A program made the position numbers and the translations under genes. From assembly GCF_038069945.1 (NCBI RefSeq), contig NZ_JBBPEV010000006.1, forward strand, positions 1 to 64,000: DNA of 64,000 nucleotides, read 5' to 3'. Under the pieces are notes generated by a model. The model was not told the origin of the DNA. It was given only the letters and a program-made list of their open reading frames with translations, and did not search any database. Source of the DNA: Aquabacterium sp. A3. GTDB taxonomy: Bacteria > Pseudomonadota > Gammaproteobacteria > Burkholderiales > Burkholderiaceae_C. Positions 20,833-30,187 of this stretch are shown one piece after another. How positions within the stretch are numbered: position 1 is the first letter of the stretch; the number at the start of each line of letters is the position of its first letter.

Positions 20833-21942
20833 ATGAGACTTGCCCATATCGATGTGGCCCGTGGTCTGTGCATCCTGCTGGTTGTGGTGGGGCACAACCA
20901 AACCCTCACCGCCCCTGATTCACTCGTGAACACACTGCTGGCGGCATTTCGCATGCCGCTGCTGTTTTTCATTGCGGGCACTTTTTTCAAACCCGATGCG
21001 CCCCTGCCTGCGCTGGCACTTGAAAAAGCGCATGCATTGCTCAAGCCTTTTCTGGTGATGGCCCTGCTCCATGCGCCTTTTCGCATCCTTTGGTGGAATG
21101 CCGATCCCGGCGAATACGCACTGGGCATCTTGAGTGGCAGCGGCAGTTACCTGCCCTGGATCTATGCGTTGTGGTTCCTGCCCCACCTGTGGCTGGTGTT
21201 CATTGCGGCCTGGGGAATTGACAAGCTGTTCCAACGGCACCGGCTCAAACAAGCCGAAAAACTCCTGGTGCTCGGAGCGCTGCTGATGGGCGGCAGTTTG
21301 ATGTTGCCCGTGTTCTGGATGCGGCCAATTCAGATCCTGGACATGCCGCTGATGCTCAAAGGTCTACCGCTGTCCGCCGACCTTCTGCCAATCTCGCTGT
21401 TCTATTTTTTTGCGGGGCATCTGTTCCGAGATCTGTTTCACCGCGCAGCTTGGCGCTGGCCCACACTGGCGTTGGCCGGCGTGGTGTTTGCTGGCATTTT
21501 TGCCCTGTATAACCCTCGAACAGGACTGTTCTCGCGGCTGTACACGGATCTGCTTGCCTGCACCGCAACGGCTTTTGCGGGCATCGTGCTCATCACCCAA
21601 CTGTCTTGTCTGTTGAGCACCTGGCGCCCCGCTCGCCTGTACCTCGCACGCTGCGGCGTCGACAGCCTGTTCATCTTGCTGTTTCACTCGCCGATTCAAA
21701 GCATGACGCAAAAGATTCTGATCTGGTCAGGATGGCCCGCGTCCGCCATGTCGGGCTGGGCCGCTTTCTGCGTCAGCGTGATGGCATCTCTCGCGTTGGC
21801 ACGCGCCATCCGTCGCACGCATCTCCTGGCGTGGGTGTTCTTGCCACCCCGCCAGATCAAGCCCCGCATGCGACCAGCGCAACCTGACATCGGTTCAGAC
21901 GCCCCACCTCAGGTGTCCGAACAGACCAAGCGAGTGGCCTGA
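20833..21942 (+). CDS. acyltransferase 3 family membrane protein
   Basis: 369 residues with about ten hydrophobic segments. The N-terminus IDVARGLCILLVVVGHNQT is the signature of acyltransferase 3 (O-acetylase) proteins, which move acyl groups across the inner membrane onto sugars or glycans. It most resembles the fucose 4-O-acetylase-like branch. Base composition is visibly lower in GC and richer in TTG, TTT and AAA codons than the flanking genes, a sign of possible transfer. The C-terminal ~30 residues form a polar tail. It converges on an alpha/beta hydrolase with a 16-base gap. The acceptor is unknown. Confidence 0.82.
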   Translation: MRLAHIDVARGLCILLVVVGHNQTLTAPDSLVNTLLAAFRMPLLFFIAGTFFKPDAPLPALALEKAHALLKPFLVMALLHAPFRILWWNADPGEYALGILSGSGSYLPWIYALWFLPHLWLVFIAAWGIDKLFQRHRLKQAEKLLVLGALLMGGSLMLPVFWMRPIQILDMPLMLKGLPLSADLLPISLFYFFAGHLFRDLFHRAAWRWPTLALAGVVFAGIFALYNPRTGLFSRLYTDLLACTATAFAGIVLITQLSCLLSTWRPARLYLARCGVDSLFILLFHSPIQSMTQKILIWSGWPASAMSGWAAFCVSVMASLALARAIRRTHLLAWVFLPPRQIKPRMRPAQPDIGSDAPPQVSEQTKRVA

Positions 21943-21958
21943 CGGCGAGCAATGGCGT

Positions 21959-22906
21959 TCAACGCCCCAAAAACGCCTGCACCGCCGCCACCGTGGCGGC
22001 CGGGTCTTCTTCATGCGGCACGTGGCCCAGGCCATCAAACACCACCAGGTGGCTGCCCTGGATGTCTTGCTTGAACTGCTCGGCGTTGTTCGGTGGGATC
22101 AAGCGGTCTTGCCCGCCCCACAAGATCAACGTGGGCTGGGTGATCGACGGGATCTGTTGGGCAAACTCACCGCCCGGGCTCTGGCGGAAGCGCTCGCCCA
22201 GGGCACCACGGTTACCGGCCCGCAGGGTCAGTTCGTAGTAACGGTCGATCAGCTCGGGGGTGACCTTGGACGGGTCGCCATACACATTGCGCACGCTGGA
22301 TTCGATCATGCTGTGCGGCAAGGTGTTTTGCATGAGTGGCTTGAGCGCCGGGATCTGTGCGATCTTGAAGCCAATCGGGACCGACTGCGCGTCATACGGG
22401 TAGCCCGCTGCGTCCACCAGCACCAGCTTGCTGACGCGCTGTGGGTGGTCCACCGCCACCTTCCAGGCCAGGTTGCCACCGAAGGAATTGCCCGCCACCA
22501 CGGCCTGCTGCACGCCAAGTTGGTCCATCAGCGCGACCACGAACTCGACGTAATGGGGGAGCCGGTAGTTGCCATCGGGCATGGGGCCCGTGAGGCCAAA
22601 GCCCGGCAGGTCCATGCGGATGACGCGGCGCTGGCCCTTGAGGGCGTCCGCCCAGCCATCCCAGGTGTGCAGGCTGGCCGAGGTGCCGTGCAGCAGCACG
22701 ATGGGCTCTACATCATCGCGCGGCCCCTCGTCGCGGTAGTGCACCGACATGCCCATGATCTCGGCGAACTGCGAGGGCGGGGGGGCCCACTTGGCCTTCA
22801 GGCTGTCCACGTCACGGTCGGGGGCCCAAGAGGCAGCCACACCACCGACCACGACCAACAACAGCACGAGCAACAGCCCGCCCAAGACCTTCAGCATCGT
22901 CTTCAT
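21959..22906 (-). CDS. alpha/beta hydrolase, membrane-anchored or exported
   Basis: 315 residues. An N-terminal hydrophobic segment (residues ~5–27, VLGGLLLVLLLVVVGGVAAS) acts as anchor or signal. The hydrolase core shows oxyanion HGTSASLHTWDGW, nucleophile elbow G-N-S-F-G-G, acid Asp in WGGQDRLIP and catalytic His in GLGHVPHEE, a complete triad. The substrate cannot be told from sequence. It begins a minus-strand group downstream of histidine phosphatase (69 bases between). Confidence 0.85.
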   Translation of the reverse strand: MKTMLKVLGGLLLVLLLVVVGGVAASWAPDRDVDSLKAKWAPPPSQFAEIMGMSVHYRDEGPRDDVEPIVLLHGTSASLHTWDGWADALKGQRRVIRMDLPGFGLTGPMPDGNYRLPHYVEFVVALMDQLGVQQAVVAGNSFGGNLAWKVAVDHPQRVSKLVLVDAAGYPYDAQSVPIGFKIAQIPALKPLMQNTLPHSMIESSVRNVYGDPSKVTPELIDRYYELTLRAGNRGALGERFRQSPGGEFAQQIPSITQPTLILWGGQDRLIPPNNAEQFKQDIQGSHLVVFDGLGHVPHEEDPAATVAAVQAFLGR

Positions 22907-22975
22907 CGCAAAAACCCTTGTTTGTGGAGGCAGGACACCCGCTGTGCCCGCTGGCCCATTGTGCGGGAAGTTGGC

Positions 22976-23668
22976 TCAGCGGTAACTCAGCAAAGAGGGA
23001 CTCCCCCCTTCCAGGTGGCCATGCTCGTTGACGGACAACAGGTGCAGGCCATCCCGGCCCACATTGACCTTGGTGATGCCTGCGTTGGCCAGCGTCCAGT
23101 TGATGGCAAAGGCCTGGCTGTCGTGCAGGCCCAGCAGGTGGGCACACACCACGCTGATGAAACCGCCGGAGGTGAACACCACGGCCTGCCCCTTGGCGGG
23201 GGTTTGCGACACCAGATCGCTCAAGGTGGCCACGCAGCGCAGCTTGAAGGCCGACCAGGGCTCGCTGTACTCCGCGTCGTGGTGGCCGTCCACCCAACGG
23301 CTCACGGCTTCGCGGAAGAAGGTCTGGAAGGCGCGTCGCGGGTCGCCGCTGGCGGCCATCTCGGCCATCATCACCGCCTTGTCGGCGTAACGCGGCTGGG
23401 CCACCTCGATCACGTTTTCATGGTCGAACTCGTTGACCCCGGCGTGGATGGCCATGGGCACGTCCAGCGCCATGGCCGACAGGGCCGCTCGGGCGGTTTC
23501 CTGGTGGCGCTGCATGGTGCCCGCCACCACGGCCTCAGGCGTCACGCCTCGGGCCTTCAGGGCCTGGCCAATCGCATAGCCCTGTTGGTGCCCCAGTGGC
23601 GACAAGGCATCGTAGTTCTGGCTGCCAAACGAGGCCTGGCCGTGGCGAATCAGGTAAAGCGCACCCAT
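22976..23668 (-). CDS. histidine phosphatase family protein (phosphoglycerate mutase-like)
   Basis: 230 residues with the LIRHGQASFG motif at residues 6–15, carrying the phospho-accepting His, and a second catalytic His in VFTSGGFISVV-type context near residue 155. Such enzymes hydrolyse phosphate esters; true mutase activity is not implied. It starts 18 bases after the acyl-CoA dehydrogenase stop and is probably co-transcribed with it. Confidence 0.85.
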   Translation of the reverse strand: MGALYLIRHGQASFGSQNYDALSPLGHQQGYAIGQALKARGVTPEAVVAGTMQRHQETARAALSAMALDVPMAIHAGVNEFDHENVIEVAQPRYADKAVMMAEMAASGDPRRAFQTFFREAVSRWVDGHHDAEYSEPWSAFKLRCVATLSDLVSQTPAKGQAVVFTSGGFISVVCAHLLGLHDSQAFAINWTLANAGITKVNVGRDGLHLLSVNEHGHLEGGSPSLLSYR

Positions 23669-23686
23669 GTCAAACCCCGTGCGCCC

Positions 23687-24916
23687 TCACTTGGCGCCGT
23701 ACTTCATCAGCTCCAGGCGGGCGATCATGCCCTTGTGGACCTCATCGGGGCCATCGGCCAGGCGCAATGAGCGGGCCTGGTTGAAGAAGGCCGTGAGCAT
23801 GGTGTCGTGCGACACGCCCATGCCACCGTGCATCTGGATGGCAAAGTCCACCACGTTCTGCAGCATGGAGGGCGCCACCACCTTGATGGCCGACACGTCG
23901 GTGAGCGCGCTCATCACGCCCAGGTTGTCGATCTTCCAGGCGGCCTGCAGGGTCAGCAAGCGGGCCTGGTCGATGGCCAGACGGCACTCGGCGATGCGCT
24001 CGCGGTTGCCGCCCAGGTTGATGATGGGCTTGCCAAAGGCCACACGCTTCAGGCCACGCTCGATGGCCAGCTCCAGCGACTTCTCGGCCGCGCCGATGCA
24101 GCGCATGCAGTGGTGGATGCGGCCCGGGCCCAGGCGGCCCTGAGCGATCTCGAAGCCACGACCCGGCCCGGCGATCACATTGCTCAGGGGCAGGCGCACA
24201 TTGGTGAAGTGCACCTCGCCGTGGCCGTGCGGCTCGTCGTACTCGCCGAACACCGGCAGCATGCGTTTGATCTCAACGCCCGGGGCATCGAGCGGCACCA
24301 GCACCATCGAGTGCTGACCATGGCGACCCGCTTCGGCATTGGGTGTGGCGGCCATGAAGATGCCGATCTTGCAGCGCGGATCGCCCACGCCGGAGGACCA
24401 CCACTTCTTGCCATTGAGCACGATCTCGTTGCCCTCGACCACGGCAGTGGCCGCCATGTTGGTGGCGTCGGACGAGGCCACGTCAGGCTCGGTCATGAAG
24501 AACACCGAGCGGATCTCGCCATTCAGCAAGGGCGTCAACCACTGGGCTTTCTGCTCGGCGCTGCCGTACTTCCACAGCACTTCCATGTTGCCGGTGTCGG
24601 GCGCGTTGCAGTTGAAGATCTCGGGCGCCATCATCGAGCGGCCGGTCTGCTCGGCGCTGAAGGCGTAGTCCAGCACGCTCAGGCCAGGGGCCAGATCGGC
24701 ATCGGGCAGGAACAGGTTCCACAGGCCTTCAGCCTTGGCCTGGGCCTTGAGTTCTTCCACACGGGCGGGGATCTTCCACTGCGTCCAGTCGCCGCCATGG
24801 CGGGCTTCGTGGATTTCTTTCCAGTGCTGGGCCTCGACCGGGGCGATGCGCTCGTCGATGAAGGCGCGCACGCGCTGGGCGTAGCTTTGGGCGCGTTCGC
24901 TGGGCTGGAAATCCAT
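23687..24916 (-). CDS. acyl-CoA dehydrogenase family protein
   Basis: A FAD-dependent dehydrogenase of 409 residues with the three-domain family layout. FAD/substrate segments include FFMTEPDVASSDATNM and KKWWSSG. The C-terminal helical domain has GRIHHCMRCIGAAEKSLELA, QMHGGMGVSHDTMLT and RSLRLADGPDEVH. The sequence resembles the ACAD10/11-like C-terminal-domain subgroup acting on medium or long chains; the substrate is not certain. AGGAG lies 6–7 bases upstream of the ATG. Downstream genes are a histidine phosphatase and a hydrolase; a LysR gene lies 100 bases upstream. Confidence 0.9.
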   Translation of the reverse strand: MDFQPSERAQSYAQRVRAFIDERIAPVEAQHWKEIHEARHGGDWTQWKIPARVEELKAQAKAEGLWNLFLPDADLAPGLSVLDYAFSAEQTGRSMMAPEIFNCNAPDTGNMEVLWKYGSAEQKAQWLTPLLNGEIRSVFFMTEPDVASSDATNMAATAVVEGNEIVLNGKKWWSSGVGDPRCKIGIFMAATPNAEAGRHGQHSMVLVPLDAPGVEIKRMLPVFGEYDEPHGHGEVHFTNVRLPLSNVIAGPGRGFEIAQGRLGPGRIHHCMRCIGAAEKSLELAIERGLKRVAFGKPIINLGGNRERIAECRLAIDQARLLTLQAAWKIDNLGVMSALTDVSAIKVVAPSMLQNVVDFAIQMHGGMGVSHDTMLTAFFNQARSLRLADGPDEVHKGMIARLELMKYGAK

Positions 24917-25016
24917 GGCTGTCTCCTGGTCTGGGGCAAATCGGTCGTGGCAGGTGCCTCGACAGCACCTCGTCTGATGCTACGACAGCCCTCCACCTGC
25001 ATCAAATGATGTTATT

Positions 25017-25955
25017 TCATCCCAAGCCATGCATTGCCTGCATGGCCTCGCGCGCGCCCTGGGCCACGCAGCCCCGCAGCCACTGGTGCACCGGGTCGGC
25101 CTCGCGGTCGGCATGCCAGTACATCCAGATGCCCATGGGCGGCAGCGCCACGGGCAGCTCGGCCACCACCAGAGGCAAGGCCCGCGTCAGTTGCTCGGCA
25201 TAGGTGTGGGGCAGGGTCAGCAGGGCCTCGCTGTGGGCCACCACCTTGGCGGCAGCGAAGTAGTGCTGACAGCGCAGGCTCACGCGCCGCTCACCCAGGC
25301 CCCGCCCGGCCCACACCGCCTGCAGGGGGTCGGGCTGCTCGGGCTGCAAGGTCACCATCACGTGCTGGCAGTCAAAGTAGTCGGCTACGGTCATGGCGCG
25401 CGCGGCCAGCGGGTGCCCCTGGCGCATCAGCACCGACAGGCGCTCATCGGCCAGGTGCTCGCCCCGGATGCGGCCACTCACGCGCCGCTGGCGGTCGATC
25501 ACCAGGTCCACTTCGCCCTGGCTCAGGCTGCGCTCCAGTGCTTCGCGAGGCACGCGCACGCTGGCCAGGCCCACCCGAGGCGCCAGCGTGGCCAGGCGGG
25601 TCATCAGCGGTGGCAGGGTGATGGCCTCCAGCACGTCACGCATGCCCAGGCGCACGGTCATGTCCAGGGTGGCAGGGTCAAAGCCGTCCGCCTGGGCCAA
25701 CACCGACTGCAGGCCTCGCAGGTGCAACTGCACGTCGGCGATGACGCGGCGCGTGAGTTCGGTGGGCACCATCTGGTTGCCCTGGCGCACGAACAGCGGG
25801 TCATCCCAGATGCGGCGCAGGCGTGCCAGGGCGTGGCTGACCGCCGGCTGGCTCAAGTGCAGGTGGCGGGCCGCCCCCGAAATGCCGCCATGCGCGTACA
25901 CGGCGTCCATGACGCGGAAGAGATTGAGGTCCAGACGAGAGAACGGCGTTGCCAT
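25017..25955 (-). CDS. LysR family transcriptional regulator
   Basis: 312 residues. The N-terminal HTH (RLDLNLFRVMDAVYAHGGIS, HLSQPAVSHALARLR) is of the NodD/LinR-like type with the L-x-x-D-P-L-F turn (WDDPLFVRQG), followed by a periplasmic-binding-like effector domain. It lies directly upstream of the acyl-CoA dehydrogenase gene on the same strand and may regulate it. The effector is unknown. Confidence 0.9.
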   Translation of the reverse strand: MATPFSRLDLNLFRVMDAVYAHGGISGAARHLHLSQPAVSHALARLRRIWDDPLFVRQGNQMVPTELTRRVIADVQLHLRGLQSVLAQADGFDPATLDMTVRLGMRDVLEAITLPPLMTRLATLAPRVGLASVRVPREALERSLSQGEVDLVIDRQRRVSGRIRGEHLADERLSVLMRQGHPLAARAMTVADYFDCQHVMVTLQPEQPDPLQAVWAGRGLGERRVSLRCQHYFAAAKVVAHSEALLTLPHTYAEQLTRALPLVVAELPVALPPMGIWMYWHADREADPVHQWLRGCVAQGAREAMQAMHGLG

Positions 25956-26262
25956 GGGCCATCACCTTACACCGCCTCACGCCCATTCAAGTGGCTTTGC
26001 GGGCGCTTTCCTCACACCATGTGGGCGCAGGCACGCCATAATCTCGGGATCGGCCTTCACGGGCCTTCATGGAGCCACCATCTTGGACAGTCACCCTTGG
26101 TGACCGCCCACTCCAGCCACGACGGCCCGGCTGTCGTGTCACCCCCGCCGCCCTGAGGGCCTGCGGGGCGCATGCGGGAGGGGGCGGCAACCACTCGACC
26201 CCTCACCCCACCCGCTGCCTGTGTGCCCGGCCAGACCGGGTTCCTGCTGTGCTGGAGACCGC
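25956..26262 (+). other. intergenic region and possible structured leader of corA
   Basis: No gene supported. On the plus strand, CATAAT at 26034–26039 could be a -10 but lacks a good -35. Downstream are a perfect hairpin GTCACC/GGTGAC (26090–26095 and 26099–26104) and a larger GC-rich hairpin pairing GCCGCCC (26147–26153) with GGGCGGC (26182–26188). If transcription starts near 26045 the corA mRNA leader is about 215 bases and strongly folded. I do not recognise a known riboswitch. Confidence 0.4.
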
Positions 26263-27222
26263 ATGCTCAACGTGTTCACGCTGGCCAATGGCCGGCTGTT
26301 TCAGGAAGAAGTCGCCCACCTGGATGCCGCCATCGCCACGCGGCCCATCTGGGTCGACCTGGAAGACCCCACTCCGGAAGAAAAGGGCTGGCTGGCCGTG
26401 CATTTCGGCCTGGTCATCCCGGGCGACATCATCGATGAAGACCTGGAAGAATCCGCCCGATTCTATGAAGACGAGGGCGCCATCCACATCCGATCCGACT
26501 TCCTGATCGATGACCACGACACGCCACGCAACGTGCGCGTGGCCTTCATCCTGCACGACAACATCCTGTTTTCGATCCACCGCGAAGACCTTCCGGTGTT
26601 CCGCCTGCTGCGCATGCGGGCGCGCCGCATCCCGGCCCTGATCGACGATGCCAAGGACGTGCTGCTCAAGCTGTACGACGCGGACGCCGAGTATTCGGCC
26701 GACACGCTCGAAGGCATCTACGACGAGCTGGAAACGGTCAGCCGGCGTGTGCTGAAGGACCAGATCAACGACGAGGCCGCCGCCGAGGCCCTGGCCGCCA
26801 TCGCCCGCCAGGAAGACTTGAACGGTCGCATCCGCCGCAACGCCATGGACACCCGCCGTGCCGTGAGCTTCATGATGCGCGCCCGCATGCTCAACGCCGA
26901 TCAGTTCGAAGAGGCGCGCCAGATCCTGCGCGACATCGACTCGCTGGACAGCCACACCGCCTTCCTCTTCGACAAGATCAACTTCCTGATGGACGCCACG
27001 GTGGGTTTCATCAACATCAACCAGAACAAGATCATCAAGATCTTCTCGGTGGCCTCGGTGGCCTTGCTGCCGCCCACGCTGATCGCCAGCATCTACGGCA
27101 TGAACTTCCAGCACATGCCCGAGCTGAGCCTGAAGTGGGGCTACCCGCTGGCGCTGGGCCTGATGCTGCTGTCGATCGTGACGCCGTTTTGGTACTTCCG
27201 TCGCAAGGGCTGGTTGAACTGA
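26263..27222 (+). CDS. corA: magnesium/cobalt transport protein CorA
   Basis: A pentameric inner-membrane channel for Mg2+ (and Co2+). 319 residues: a large cytoplasmic domain rich in acidic residues, then two C-terminal transmembrane helices with the family signature Y-G-M-N at the end of the first (FSVASVALLPPTLIASIYGMN). The basic C-terminus ends RRKGWLN. GGAG lies about 6 bases upstream of the ATG at 26263. It is followed with no gap by an MFS transporter gene whose GTG start is the codon after the stop. Confidence 0.93.
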   Translation: MLNVFTLANGRLFQEEVAHLDAAIATRPIWVDLEDPTPEEKGWLAVHFGLVIPGDIIDEDLEESARFYEDEGAIHIRSDFLIDDHDTPRNVRVAFILHDNILFSIHREDLPVFRLLRMRARRIPALIDDAKDVLLKLYDADAEYSADTLEGIYDELETVSRRVLKDQINDEAAAEALAAIARQEDLNGRIRRNAMDTRRAVSFMMRARMLNADQFEEARQILRDIDSLDSHTAFLFDKINFLMDATVGFININQNKIIKIFSVASVALLPPTLIASIYGMNFQHMPELSLKWGYPLALGLMLLSIVTPFWYFRRKGWLN

Positions 27223-28392
27223 GTGTCGTCTTCTGACTTGCGTTCGATGCTGACGGGCCTGCCCCCCGGCCTGGGGCGGGTGATGCTGGCCACCACCCTG
27301 GTGGTGCTGAGCTTCAGCCTGCTCAACCCGGTGCTGGCCGTGCGCCTGCAGCAAGCGGGCGCCAGCGCCACGGCCATTGGCCTGTTTGCCACCCTGCCCT
27401 TCCTGGCCGTGGCCTCGCTGGTGCCCTGGGTGCCCGCCGTGTTTAGGCGCCTGGGCGTGGGGCAGGCGTACCGGCTGGGCCTGGTGCTGGAGCTGATCGC
27501 CTGTTCTGGCTATTTGCTGACCGACCACTTCGGGCTGTGGTGTGCGCTGGGGCTGATGGCGGGGCTGGGTGCCGCCGCCGCCTGGAACGCCACGGAAGCG
27601 CTGATCGCCCACAACGTGCCAGCCAGCCACCGGGGGCGGCTGACAGGGCTGTACCAGACCTTGCTGGGCGCGGCCATGGCGGTGGGCCCGTTTCTGCCCG
27701 CAGTGCTGGGCCTGGATGCCCAGGCGGCCAACCTGATGGCAGGCGGCTGCCTGGTGCTGGGCCTGGCCCTGGTCATGCCTGGCCACATCCTGCAGCTCAG
27801 GGCCATGCACGAAGCCCATGCCGACATGGGCTTGTGGCAGGCCTGCCGGGTGGCCCCCGCGCTGGTGTGGGCCGCCATCGTGGGTGGGGTGTTCGAGGTG
27901 GGGCTGGGCTCGGTCACAGTGGCCCATGGCGCGGGCCTGGGGCTGACCCTGGCCGCCGCCGCGTCCATCGCCGGGGCGCTGGGGCTGGGCAGTTTCCTGC
28001 TTCAGTACCCCACCGGGTGGCTGGCCGATCACCTGCCAGCCCAGCGCCTGATCGGTCTGGCCGCCGGCATCCTGGTGGCCAGCGCGCTGGCACTGGCCAT
28101 GGCCCCGCAATGGCCGGCCCTGTTCTGGTTGTGTGCAGGCCTGTGGGGGGCCGTGGGCGGGGCGCTCTACACCCTGAGCATGATCCGTGTGGCCCACGAG
28201 TTTGCACACACCTCTGCGCTGGCGGGCACCTCGGCCATGATCGCGGGCTACACGGCGGGGGGAGCGATCGGTCCGCTGGTGAGCGGGTGGATGATCGACC
28301 ACCACGGGGTGACGGGCCAAAGCCTGTGGCTGGCTTTGCTGGCCTTCAGCCTGTGGTGGATGAGGCCTGTTGGCGCTCGCCCAGCCGTGTGA
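27223..28392 (+). CDS. major facilitator superfamily transporter
   Basis: 389 residues and about twelve hydrophobic helices in two halves. Family-like features include the first-helix LVVLSFSLLNPVLAVRLQQAG and the loop after helix 4, PASHRGRLTGLYQT, that resembles the MFS A/B motif region. The GTG at 27223 directly follows the corA stop; an ATG at 27247 is an alternative. Substrate unknown. Its 3' end overlaps the 3' end of the convergent histidine kinase gene by 47 bases. Confidence 0.85.
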   Translation: MSSSDLRSMLTGLPPGLGRVMLATTLVVLSFSLLNPVLAVRLQQAGASATAIGLFATLPFLAVASLVPWVPAVFRRLGVGQAYRLGLVLELIACSGYLLTDHFGLWCALGLMAGLGAAAAWNATEALIAHNVPASHRGRLTGLYQTLLGAAMAVGPFLPAVLGLDAQAANLMAGGCLVLGLALVMPGHILQLRAMHEAHADMGLWQACRVAPALVWAAIVGGVFEVGLGSVTVAHGAGLGLTLAAAASIAGALGLGSFLLQYPTGWLADHLPAQRLIGLAAGILVASALALAMAPQWPALFWLCAGLWGAVGGALYTLSMIRVAHEFAHTSALAGTSAMIAGYTAGGAIGPLVSGWMIDHHGVTGQSLWLALLAFSLWWMRPVGARPAV

Positions 28393-30187
28393 GCACCTCG
28401 TACAGCCGCGCCGCAGGCACCGGCTTGTGCAGCAACAACAGGCCCGAGGCATGCGCTTCGCGCAAGCGTTCATTGGCGGTGTCGGCCGTGACCAGCACCG
28501 ATGGCACACGCCGTTGCAGCCGCGACCACAGGTACTCGACCGCCTGAACACCCGAGCGGCCCTCGCGCAAGCGGTGATCGCACACGATGACGTCTGGCTC
28601 AAAGCGCTGCAGCAACCCGCAGGCAGATTCGGCCGACTCGGCCACCTCGCACCAGCATCCCCAGTCGCTCAAGAGCTCGCCCATGGCCTGGCGCACGCGC
28701 TCGTCGTCGTCAATGAGCAGCACCTTGAGCCCCTGCAGGCTGCTGGACGATGGCAGATCGGTCGTGCGCACGTCGGTGAGCGGCGCCGTGCTCAGGGGCA
28801 ATTGCAGCCGGAACACCGAGCCACGCCCCGGCACGGATGAGACGGTGAGCGCCACGTTCATGGCCCGCACCAGGCCACGCGCGATGGCCAGGCCCAGGCC
28901 CAGGCCCTTGCGCTGGTCGCGCTCCGGATTGCCCAGTTGATGGAACTCCTGGAAGATCGCCTCTTGCTGGTGGCGCGGAATGCCCACCCCCGTGTCCCAG
29001 ACCTCGATCCAGGCCTGACCGCTGCGGCGGCGACAGGCCAGCAGCACAGCGCCACGCTCGGTGTAGCGGATGGCATTGAGCAAAAGGTTGCGCACCACCA
29101 TCTCCACCAAGGCGGGGTCGGCGTGCACCACGCACAGGGTGTCGCGCAGGCGCAGGGCCAAGCCTTTTTCCTCGGCCCAGGGCGCCAGCTCCTGCACCAG
29201 GCGGTGCAAGACCGGCTGCAGGGCAAACGGCGTCATGCGGGCCTGCACGACGCCCGCATCCACCCGAGAAAAATCCATCAAGGTGTTGAGCATGTCGTTG
29301 GCGGCCGCCTGAGAGGCCTCAACCTGCCCCAGCAGGTAGGCCGCCCGTCCTTGCCATCCCATGCGCGTCAAGGCCGACAGGTACAGGCCAGCGGCATGCA
29401 AAGGCTGGCGCAGGTCGTGGCTGACCGACGCCAGAAAGACCGTTTTGGCCCGGTTCGCGGCATCGGCTTGCGCGCCTGCCTCTTCGGCCAGTTGACGCGC
29501 CTCGTGGGCGCGCCGGGTCTGATCGCGCAGCTGCCCGACGAGTCGCTCGTTCTCGCGGTGCAGGTCGATGCTGCGTTGTGCCATGCGCGCAGTGTGGTAC
29601 GAGAACACCGTCATGGCGCCCAGGTAGGTCAGCACGCCCAGCGCCAAGGTGGCGTGCACGGGGTCGTCCACCCGCAAGAGCCCACTGGCGGTCGTCAGGG
29701 TGCAACTCATCCAGAACGCCACCGACAAAGGCCACGAGGCCCCGAGCACGGCCAGCCCGGCCGAGGTCAGCCCACCCAGGGTGCCCAGCACCAGCACGGT
29801 CGACGCCGGCTGAGCGGGCTGGATGAACAGCCACGCCAGTGCGCCCCAGCTCACACCCTGCATGACCCACACGGCCCTCAACAGACGCGCATAACGCAGG
29901 GCGCCTTCCCGCAGAGGAATTTGGCCATTGAGGTGACGCCCACACCACCACCCCACCGCCGACACGCCCGACACCCACAAGGCCCACAGGTACGCCATGG
30001 GCTGCTGCAGCGGCCAGGCCAGGCAGGTGGCGCAGACCCAGGCGGTCAATGCGGTGCCCCACAGGGCCACCGGCATGTTGCGCTCCAGCAAGGCCATCTG
30101 GGCCGGTAAGGCGGCCTGCCGCTCGAACCTCAAGGCCTCCTGCCACAGGGCCCGCCAGGAGCGCCGCTCTGGCATCACGCCATTCAT
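28346..30187 (-). CDS. hybrid sensor histidine kinase/response regulator
   Basis: 613 residues. The N-terminal membrane region has about six helices (residues ~35–200). A short coiled coil is followed by HisKA with H-box SVSHDLRQPLHA and a HATPase domain with N-box NLLLNAIRY, G1 DTGVGIP and G2 GLGLGLAIA. The C-terminal receiver domain has DDD near its start, phospho-acceptor Asp in DVIVCDHRLREG and Lys in LLHKPVPAARL. The start at 30187 gives an ATGA overlap with the response-regulator gene upstream, so the two are translationally coupled. A frame continues upstream to 30265 without support. The signal sensed is unknown. Confidence 0.9.
   Translation of the reverse strand: MNGVMPERRSWRALWQEALRFERQAALPAQMALLERNMPVALWGTALTAWVCATCLAWPLQQPMAYLWALWVSGVSAVGWWCGRHLNGQIPLREGALRYARLLRAVWVMQGVSWGALAWLFIQPAQPASTVLVLGTLGGLTSAGLAVLGASWPLSVAFWMSCTLTTASGLLRVDDPVHATLALGVLTYLGAMTVFSYHTARMAQRSIDLHRENERLVGQLRDQTRRAHEARQLAEEAGAQADAANRAKTVFLASVSHDLRQPLHAAGLYLSALTRMGWQGRAAYLLGQVEASQAAANDMLNTLMDFSRVDAGVVQARMTPFALQPVLHRLVQELAPWAEEKGLALRLRDTLCVVHADPALVEMVVRNLLLNAIRYTERGAVLLACRRRSGQAWIEVWDTGVGIPRHQQEAIFQEFHQLGNPERDQRKGLGLGLAIARGLVRAMNVALTVSSVPGRGSVFRLQLPLSTAPLTDVRTTDLPSSSSLQGLKVLLIDDDERVRQAMGELLSDWGCWCEVAESAESACGLLQRFEPDVIVCDHRLREGRSGVQAVEYLWSRLQRRVPSVLVTADTANERLREAHASGLLLLHKPVPAARLYEVLTRLGERQQASSTTG

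Noticed and set aside
26040..26262. Guanidine-II (mini-ykkC) riboswitch ahead of corA
   Set aside because: An ACGA near a stem was noticed, but the required pair of small hairpins with ACGR loops is not present.
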